Below, piece by piece: positions 1-4,030 of a stretch of DNA of 5,111 nt. The notes beneath the pieces were generated by a model. The model was given only the letters and a program-made list of their open reading frames with translations. It searched no databases and was not told where the DNA came from. The stretch comes from Rhodoferax sp. (GTDB lineage Bacteria; Pseudomonadota; Gammaproteobacteria; Burkholderiales; Burkholderiaceae_C), in assembly GCA_028292305.1 (NCBI GenBank), contig JAQGMQ010000607.1, positions 1 to 5,111 of the forward strand. Direction: 5' to 3'. The number at the start of each line of letters is the position of its first letter. The stretch's first letter is position 1. The position numbers were made by a program, and so were the translations under genes.

Positions 1-1481
1 CCTGGTTGCTGGCCTGGGGCCTGATCACCGCGCTGGGCGCCATCGCATTGGCGCGCCAGGAGCTGACGCACCAGCGCGACAGCTTCGAGGCCGACGCCCG
101 CATCGCGCACCGGCTGCTGAGCCAGCGCGCGGTGCAACAGGATGCCGTGCTGGCCACGCTGGCGCTGCTGCAGCCGGCGGGTACGGCAGGCCCCACGGCG
201 CAGCCCGAGCAGCGGCTGTCGTCGGTGTATCCGCAAATACTCGAGGTGCTGCGCCGCGGGGTGGGCGAGGCTTGGCCGAGCGACGTGGCCGCGGCCCAGG
301 CGGCGCTGGCGCAGGCCGAAGCCACTTCGCGCCAGGCCGGCCGCGTGGCGCTGGCCGCGTCGCATCTGGCCGCCGGGCGCTACCGGCTGGTGCTGGGTGC
401 CGACCCCAACAGCTATGCGCTGATGATCGACGTGCCCGCCATGCTGCCGTGGAGCGAATGGCCGATGCCACGCGACACCAGCCCGGTGCGCCTCACGCTG
501 GAACAGGACGGCCAGGTGTTCGTGGTGCAGCCCGGGCGCCTGGCCGCGGGCGCCCTGGCCGGCTGGCGCTTCGAATTCCACAAACACCTGGCCACCGACA
601 GCCAGCCCTTCGACGTGTTCGCCATCCGCCAGGTCGGCTGGGCCGAGCTGCCCTGGGCCTGGATGCTGGCCTGGGCCGCCGGCATGGCGCTGCTGCTGGC
701 CGCGCTGCAGACCGCCATGACCCAGCGTGCCGCCCGCCGCCGCGCCGAAGAGTTGCTGCGCCTGGGCCAGGTGGCGCGGCTCAACACGCTGGGCGAGCTG
801 GCAGCCGGCATGGCGCACGAACTCAACCAGCCCCTGACCGCCGTGCTGGCCAACACCCAGGCCGCCCGCCGCCTGCTGCTGGAAGACCCACCCGAGCTGG
901 AAACCGCACGCGGCGCGATGACCCAGGCCGCCGAACAGGCGCGCCGCGCATCGGAAGTGGTGGGCCGGCTGCGCCGCGCGGTGGAGCGGCCCGACCTGGC
1001 CGGCAAACTGGCACCGGTGCCGTTGCAGGACGCCGTGCGAGAAGCCCTCTACCTGCTGGAGCCCGAGTGCACCCGGCGCGGTGTGGTGCCCACGCTGCAC
1101 GCCGGTCAACACCCGGTGACGGTGCTGGCCGAACGCGTGGCGCTGGAGCAGATCGTGCATAACCTGCTGATGAACGCCCTGCAGGCGCTGGAGAAAGTGC
1201 CGGCGGCCGATCGCAGCCTGACCCTGCGCATCGAGGCCGGCGCCGGCCAGGGCAGGTTGACCGTGCAGGACAGCGGACCGGGCATCGCCGCCGAGGTGCT
1301 GCCGCGTATCTTCGAACCGTTTTTCTCGACCCGCGCGGATGGCCTCGGCCTGGGGCTGAACCTGTGCGAAAGCCTGGCCGGCAACATGGGCGGCTCGTTG
1401 TCGGCCAGCAATCTTCAGCCGCACGGCGCGGCGCTGCGCCTGTCGCTGCCTCTTGTCCCTGCTGCCGCGGCCGCCCCATGA
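1..1481 (+). CDS. Membrane sensor histidine kinase (5' partial)
   Basis: This is the sensor half of a two-component system: it autophosphorylates on histidine and passes the phosphate to the adjacent response regulator. The frame is open to the window edge (first full codon at 3, Trp) with no convincing start, so the N-terminus is missing. Numbering from the codon at 6, residues 1-17 are a hydrophobic membrane helix, about 20-213 an extracytoplasmic region with no domain I recognise, and 214-237 a second membrane helix. A HisKA dimerisation helix follows, with phosphoacceptor H271 in AHELNQPL. The HATPase_c domain shows an N box (N386, N390), a G1 box (DSGPGI, 422-427), an F box (FEPFF, 436-440) and a G2 box (GLGLGL, 446-451). 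All catalytic motifs are intact. The H box resembles the FixL/DctB/TodS class, but no PAS domain is visible, so it is not FixL itself. The stop overlaps the regulator start (ATGA), indicating one operon. Function as a kinase is near certain; the signal is unknown. Confidence 0.95.
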   Translation, partial: WLLAWGLITALGAIALARQELTHQRDSFEADARIAHRLLSQRAVQQDAVLATLALLQPAGTAGPTAQPEQRLSSVYPQILEVLRRGVGEAWPSDVAAAQAALAQAEATSRQAGRVALAASHLAAGRYRLVLGADPNSYALMIDVPAMLPWSEWPMPRDTSPVRLTLEQDGQVFVVQPGRLAAGALAGWRFEFHKHLATDSQPFDVFAIRQVGWAELPWAWMLAWAAGMALLLAALQTAMTQRAARRRAEELLRLGQVARLNTLGELAAGMAHELNQPLTAVLANTQAARRLLLEDPPELETARGAMTQAAEQARRASEVVGRLRRAVERPDLAGKLAPVPLQDAVREALYLLEPECTRRGVVPTLHAGQHPVTVLAERVALEQIVHNLLMNALQALEKVPAADRSLTLRIEAGAGQGRLTVQDSGPGIAAEVLPRIFEPFFSTRADGLGLGLNLCESLAGNMGGSLSASNLQPHGAALRLSLPLVPAAAAAP

Positions 1482-2104
1482 ATACCACGCTTTCACCGCT
1501 GATCCACCTCATCGACGACGACGCCGCCGTGCGCGACAGCCTGGCGCTGCTGATCGGCACCGTCGGTCTGCGGGTGATGGCCTGGGCCGACCCGCAGACG
1601 TTTCTGGCGCAATTCGACCGGCACGGCGTCGGCGCCATCGTGCTCGACGTGCGCATGCCCGGCATCAGCGGTCTGACCGTGCTGGACACGCTGGTAGCGC
1701 AGGGCGTCGGCCAACCGGTGATCATGCTGACCGGCCACGGCACGGTGGAGATGTGCCGACGGGCTTTCAAAGCCGGCGCGGCGGAGTTCCTGGAAAAGCC
1801 GGTGGACGACGAGGCACTCATCGAGGCCCTGCAGAACGCGGTGCGGCAACACGTGCGCTCCCGCGAGCGGCACCAGGCCGACCGGCAGGCGCGGGAGCGT
1901 TATGCGCAACTTTCCGAGCGCGAACGCGAGGTGCTGGGGCTGATCGTCTCGGGCCTGACCAACAAGGAGATCGGCCGCGCACTGGCCGTGTCGCCGCGCA
2001 CGGTGGAGACGCACCGCGCCAACCTGTTCGCCAAGCTGGAAGCCGAGTCGCTGGCGCGGCTGATCCGCAGCTACGCGGCGCTGGCGGACGAGGCCGCTCC
2101 GTAG
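1478..2104 (+). CDS. FixJ/NarL-family response regulator
   Basis: This 208-residue cytoplasmic DNA-binding regulator is the expected phosphorylation partner of the overlapping kinase. The receiver domain (about 7-125) has the acidic cluster D13-D15, phosphoacceptor D57 in LDVRMPG, switch residue T85 and invariant K107 before P108. A basic, Arg-rich linker (about 126-143) leads to a LuxR/GerE helix-turn-helix (145-190) with LSEREREVL, the NKEIG turn and SPRTVETHR in the recognition helix. Length and layout match FixJ/TodT/StyR-type regulators. The start is the ATG at 1478, inside the ATGA overlap with the kinase stop. A longer frame from 1364 would only add kinase-overlapping residues, and the receiver fold begins right after 1478. 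No Shine-Dalgarno sequence precedes the ATG, so translation is probably coupled to the kinase. The stop codon lies inside the first of three palindromes that this protein may bind. Family assignment is firm; the target genes are inferred. Confidence 0.96.
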   Translation: MNTTLSPLIHLIDDDAAVRDSLALLIGTVGLRVMAWADPQTFLAQFDRHGVGAIVLDVRMPGISGLTVLDTLVAQGVGQPVIMLTGHGTVEMCRRAFKAGAAEFLEKPVDDEALIEALQNAVRQHVRSRERHQADRQARERYAQLSEREREVLGLIVSGLTNKEIGRALAVSPRTVETHRANLFAKLEAESLARLIRSYAALADEAAP

Positions 2105-2111
2105 CTACGGA
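2098..2111. promoter_or_regulatory. Palindrome site 1, no spacer
   Basis: This is a perfect 14-bp palindrome, TCCGTAG joined directly to CTACGGA, without the 2-bp spacer seen in the other two sites. Its left arm covers the last codons and the TAG stop (2102-2104) of the response regulator. Removing the spacer rotates the half-sites relative to each other, so it may bind the regulator differently or less well than sites 2 and 3. Confidence 0.6.
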
Positions 2112-2125
2112 AAGGAGGGAACGGC

Positions 2126-2141
2126 TCCGTAGAACTACGGA
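2126..2141. promoter_or_regulatory. Palindrome site 2, 7-2-7 with AA spacer
   Basis: TCCGTAG-AA-CTACGGA has perfect 7-bp arms around a 2-bp spacer. This is the classic NarL/FixJ-family 7-2-7 operator geometry. It is followed by the same purine-rich tail as site 1. It is a candidate binding site for the upstream response regulator; the link is inferred. Confidence 0.65.
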
Positions 2142-2152
2142 AAGAAGGGAGG

Positions 2153-2174
2153 GGCTCCGTAGTTCTACGGAGCC
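2153..2174. promoter_or_regulatory. Palindrome site 3, 7-2-7 with TT spacer and extended arms
   Basis: The core TCCGTAG-TT-CTACGGA (2156-2171) is the reverse complement of site 2. The symmetry extends by three more pairs on each side, giving 10-bp perfect arms over 22 nt. It is the site nearest the HbpS-like gene and the most symmetrical, so it is the best single operator candidate. As RNA it could also form a stem of about 9 bp with a GUUC loop. No U-tract follows directly, so it is not a standard intrinsic terminator. Confidence 0.65.
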
Positions 2175-2193
2175 GGCAGAGTAGCCGTACGCA

Positions 2194-2222
2194 TGGGCAA
2201 ATCGGCCCTGGTTTTTTACAGT
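2194..2222 (+). promoter_or_regulatory. Weak candidate promoter of the exported-protein genes
   Basis: A -35-like TGGGCA (2194-2199) and a -10-like TACAGT (2217-2222) are separated by 17 bp. Each matches the sigma-70 consensus at 4 of 6 positions. Transcription would start near 2229, leaving a leader of about 47 nt before the ATG at 2276. The poor consensus would suit a promoter that needs an activator bound at the palindromes just upstream. An alternative -35 (TTTACA, 2215-2220) has no good -10 partner. This is a low-confidence call. Confidence 0.3.
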
Positions 2223-2229
2223 TCTCCCA

Positions 2230-2244
2230 CGGTTGATCGAACCG
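2230..2244. repeat. Short inverted repeat in the leader
   Basis: CGGTT (2230-2234) and AACCG (2240-2244) form perfect 5-bp arms around a 5-nt spacer, 31 nt before the HbpS-like start codon. It could be a small hairpin at the 5' end of the leader or an operator half-pair. Arms this short also arise by chance. Confidence 0.25.
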
Positions 2245-2275
2245 CCCTGAACTGCAAAACCACCTGGAGCACACC

Positions 2276-2776
2276 ATGCAAAACTCTCTCAAACTCGCCT
2301 TCATCGCCCTCGCCTCCACGGCCTTCATGGCTGGCGCCGCCAACGCGCAGGCCGTGCGCACCGAACGCAATATGTCCCTCGACCTGGCCAACCAGATCGC
2401 CGCATCGGCCGTGGCCACCTGCGCCGCCAACGGTTATGCCGTCTCGGCCACCGTCGTCGACCGCGCGGGCGGCGTGCGCGCCGTGCAGCGTGCCGACAAC
2501 GCCGGCCCACACACGCTGGGCGCGAGCCAGCAGAAGGCCTTCACATCCGCATCGGCCAAGAACAACACGCTGGCCATCATGGAGATCAGCCAGAAGAACC
2601 CGGGCGCGGCGAACCTGGTCAACATCCCCGGTTATCTGCTGCTCGGCGGCGGCGTGCCGGTGAAGGTGGGCAATGAGGTGATCGGCGCGGTCGGCGTGGG
2701 CGGCGCACCCGCGGGCAACCTCGACGAACAATGCGCGCTGGCCGCCATCGACCACGTCAAAGAGCTGCTGAAGTAA
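2276..2776 (+). CDS. Exported HbpS/GlcG-like (DUF336) haem-binding family protein
   Basis: This 166-residue protein has a Sec signal peptide at residues 1-24 (hydrophobic core about 6-20, likely cleavage after ANA), so the mature form should be periplasmic. The rest is one HbpS/GlcG (PF03928-type) domain. It has the conserved strand and turn VVDRAGG (60-66), a helix with the RADNAGPHT...SQQKA pattern (72-87), the LLLGGGVPV turn (121-129) and the C-terminal IGAVGVGGAP...DEQCA segment (136-154). Family members bind haem, and some are secreted partners of sensor kinases; GlcG itself has no settled function. Two cysteines (C49, C153) remain in the mature chain. A GGAG at 2266-2269, 6 nt before the ATG, supports this start. 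It is the first gene downstream of the palindrome array and the ankyrin gene follows 29 nt later, suggesting an operon. The family call is firm; haem binding here is inferred. Confidence 0.92.
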   Translation: MQNSLKLAFIALASTAFMAGAANAQAVRTERNMSLDLANQIAASAVATCAANGYAVSATVVDRAGGVRAVQRADNAGPHTLGASQQKAFTSASAKNNTLAIMEISQKNPGAANLVNIPGYLLLGGGVPVKVGNEVIGAVGVGGAPAGNLDEQCALAAIDHVKELLK

Positions 2777-2794
2777 GTACGCGCGCGCACCACC

Positions 2795-2799
2795 GGAGG
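2795..2799 (+). promoter_or_regulatory. Ribosome binding site fixing the ankyrin gene start
   Basis: GGAGG lies 6 nt before the ATG at 2806. It decides the start against an in-frame ATG at 2731, which lies inside the HbpS-like gene and would put extra residues in front of an obvious signal peptide. Confidence 0.8.
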
Positions 2800-2805
2800 C
2801 CGACC

Positions 2806-3522
2806 ATGCACATCCTGCAGAAAACCCGCATCCGTTCGCTGACGCTGGCGGCTGCCCTTCTGGCGGCCGGCGCCGTCTCGGCCCAGGTGCCGCCCAGCCC
2901 GGCGCAGATCGGCCAGTACACCGGCCTGCTGGCGGCGGCCCAACGTGGCGACCTGGCCAAGGTGGACAAGCTGATCGCGCAGAAGGCCGACCTCAACCTG
3001 CGCGACGAACAGGGCCGCACGCCGCTGCAGGTCGCCACCTTTGCGCGGCAGGTTCCGGTGGTGCGTGCATTGGCGCAGGCCGGTGCCGATCTGGCGCTGC
3101 TGGAAAACGACCGCTACGACGCCGTGACCATCGCCGCCGTGGCCGACGACGAGGCCACCCTGGCCGCGCTGCTGGCCGCGGGCGCCAGCGCGAAGCTGAC
3201 CACCAGCCGTTACGACGGCACCGCGCTGATCGCCGCGGCGCACCTGGGCCATGACGGCGTGGTGCGCCAGCTGATCGCCGCCGGCGCGCCGCTCGATCAC
3301 GTCAACAACCTGCATTGGACCGCAGTGATCGAATCCATCGTGCTCGGCGACGGTGGCCCGCGCCACCAACGCACATTGCAGGCGCTGATCGCGGCAGGCG
3401 CCAACCTGCAGCTGGCCGACCGCCAGGGCAACACACCGCTGCAACTGGCGCGCACGCGCGGTTATGCGCAGATGGTGCGGATGCTGGAACAGGCCGGTAC
3501 GAAGGCGCAGGCTGCGCGCTGA
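2806..3522 (+). CDS. Exported ankyrin-repeat protein
   Basis: This 238-residue protein has a basic N-terminus and a hydrophobic stretch (about 11-25) ending in VSAQ, a typical Sec signal peptide cleaved near residue 26. The mature protein should therefore be periplasmic. The remainder is about six ankyrin repeats: 38-66, 67-100, 101-134, 135-168, 169-205 and 206-232. Clear TPL/TAL helix starts include GRTPLQVA (70-77) and GNTPLQLA (208-215), with the LIAAGA-type second-helix ends. Repeat 5 carries a short insertion (GDGGPRHQ, 181-188). Ankyrin repeats bind proteins and no catalytic motif is present. Periplasmic bacterial homologues include Pseudomonas AnkB, linked to KatB catalase activity and peroxide resistance; equivalence is not shown. 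It sits 29 nt after the HbpS-like gene with a strong ribosome binding site, so co-transcription is likely. Its partner may be a product of a neighbouring gene, but this is inference. Confidence 0.92.
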   Translation: MHILQKTRIRSLTLAAALLAAGAVSAQVPPSPAQIGQYTGLLAAAQRGDLAKVDKLIAQKADLNLRDEQGRTPLQVATFARQVPVVRALAQAGADLALLENDRYDAVTIAAVADDEATLAALLAAGASAKLTTSRYDGTALIAAAHLGHDGVVRQLIAAGAPLDHVNNLHWTAVIESIVLGDGGPRHQRTLQALIAAGANLQLADRQGNTPLQLARTRGYAQMVRMLEQAGTKAQAAR

Positions 3523-3551
3523 GGGTTCCTACCGGGGCGATGGCGGGAGGG

Positions 3552-3571
3552 CGCGGCTACGATGGGCCGCG
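3552..3571. promoter_or_regulatory. Inverted repeat with -10-like element before the cupin gene
   Basis: The arms CGCGGC (3552-3557) and GCCGCG (3566-3571) flank an 8-nt loop that contains TACGAT (3558-3563), a passable -10 hexamer. No recognisable -35 lies 16-18 bp upstream. It could be a weak separate promoter for the cupin, an operator, or an mRNA hairpin within the operon. GC-rich arms of this length are not rare here. Confidence 0.25.
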
Positions 3572-3602
3572 TTCATCACGACAACATCCTCAAGGAAACT
3601 CC

Positions 3603-4016
3603 ATGACTTTGCGCAAACCCGGTGCCGGCCTTGTTCTGGCTGGCCTGTTCACCGCCCTGTTGACGATGGCGTCGGGCGCGGCCCATGCCCAGGCCTCGGG
3701 CCTGACGCGCACCCTGGTCGGCAAGGCCGATGTCTCGGTGCCGGGCCGCGAGGCTGTGGTGGCGCGCGTCGACGTGGCCGCTGGTGCCAAGGCCGGACGG
3801 CACACCCACCCCGGCGATGAAATCAGCTACGTGATGGAGGGCGAGTTGACGCTCTTGGTCGACGGCCAGCCACCCCGCAAGCTCAAGGCCGGCGAGTCCT
3901 TCGTGGTGCCCGCGGGCATCGTCCACGATGCACACAACGAAGGCGCGGAGCCGACCAAATTGCTCGGTGTGTATGTGGTCGAAAAGGGCAAGCCGATGGC
4001 TTCGCCTGCGCCCTGA
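3603..4016 (+). CDS. Exported single-domain cupin protein
   Basis: This 137-residue protein begins with a Sec signal peptide (residues 1-29, likely cleavage after AHA), so it is predicted to be periplasmic. One small beta-barrel cupin domain follows (about 45-127). Motif 1 is G65-R-H67-T-H69-P-G-D-E73 through G80. Motif 2 is G97-x5-P103-x-G105-x2-H108-x3-N112. The full metal-ligand set of three His and one Glu (H67, H69, E73, H108) is present, so it should bind a divalent metal. The substrate cannot be told: small cupins include dioxygenases, isomerases, quercetinase-like enzymes and non-catalytic binders. AAGGA at 3592-3596, 6 nt before the ATG, supports this start. It follows the ankyrin gene by 80 nt on the same strand and converges on tyrS with 3 nt between the stops. 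Fold and export are well supported; the reaction is unknown. Confidence 0.92.
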   Translation: MTLRKPGAGLVLAGLFTALLTMASGAAHAQASGLTRTLVGKADVSVPGREAVVARVDVAAGAKAGRHTHPGDEISYVMEGELTLLVDGQPPRKLKAGESFVVPAGIVHDAHNEGAEPTKLLGVYVVEKGKPMASPAP

Positions 4017-4030
4017 ACGTCAGCTCAGGG
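4011..4030. terminator. Short dyad across the convergent stop codons
   Basis: CCCTGA (4011-4016) and TCAGGG (4025-4030) are perfect 6-bp arms around an 8-nt loop. The left arm includes the cupin stop codon; the tyrS stop (4020-4022, - strand) lies in the loop. The position suits a bidirectional transcription end for two convergent genes. There is no T-tract on either side, so it is not a canonical intrinsic terminator. Confidence 0.3.

Larger units (their letters stand above)
2097..2174. repeat. Tandem array of three palindromes, likely operator cluster
   Basis: The array consists of three imperfect direct repeats. Unit 1 is 2097-2124 (28 nt), unit 2 is 2125-2154 (30 nt), and a third, truncated unit starts at 2155. 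Each begins CTCCGTAG and contains a palindrome with heptamer arms TCCGTAG and CTACGGA. Palindrome centres fall at about 2104.5, 2133.5 and 2163.5, so 29 and 30 bp apart, close to three helical turns. Units 1 and 2 also share a purine-rich tail (AAAGRAGGGA; 11 of 14 bases identical). NarL-type LuxR-family regulators are known to bind inverted heptamers separated by 2 bp, and sites 2 and 3 have exactly that geometry. The array lies between a FixJ/NarL-type regulator gene and three genes for exported proteins. A regulatory role through that regulator is an inference; the repeat itself is read directly from the sequence. Confidence 0.85.

Noticed and set aside
1364..1477. N-terminal extension of the response regulator
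   Set aside because: The extra residues overlap the kinase ATP-binding region and precede the receiver domain without any homology-like pattern. The ATGA overlap start fits the family length.
823..1821. Long open frame on the - strand across the kinase and regulator
   Set aside because: It is antisense to two genes with intact conserved domains, has low-complexity Arg/Ala/Pro/Ser composition and no recognisable domain. It is a high-GC shadow.
2111..2120. Shine-Dalgarno-like AAAGGAGGGA downstream of the regulator stop
   Set aside because: No start codon follows at a usable distance, and the same purine tail recurs in repeat unit 2, so it belongs to the repeat.
2097..2174. CRISPR array
   Set aside because: The repeated units abut as tandem copies with no unique spacers, there are only three, and no cas genes are present. 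An operator cluster explains the layout better.
2195..2217. Intrinsic terminator: GGGC/GCCC stem followed by six T
   Set aside because: The stem is only 4 bp with a 6-nt loop and 3 bases intervene before the T run. It is too weak to call, and it overlaps the candidate promoter.
2193..2663. Open frame on the + strand starting upstream of the HbpS-like gene
   Set aside because: It is Pro/Ser/Arg-rich and out of frame with the HbpS-like protein, which has a good ribosome binding site and a full conserved domain.
2632..3444. 270-residue open frame on the - strand across the ankyrin gene
   Set aside because: It is a shadow of the ankyrin gene, whose repeats and signal peptide are clear. The antisense product shows no domain.
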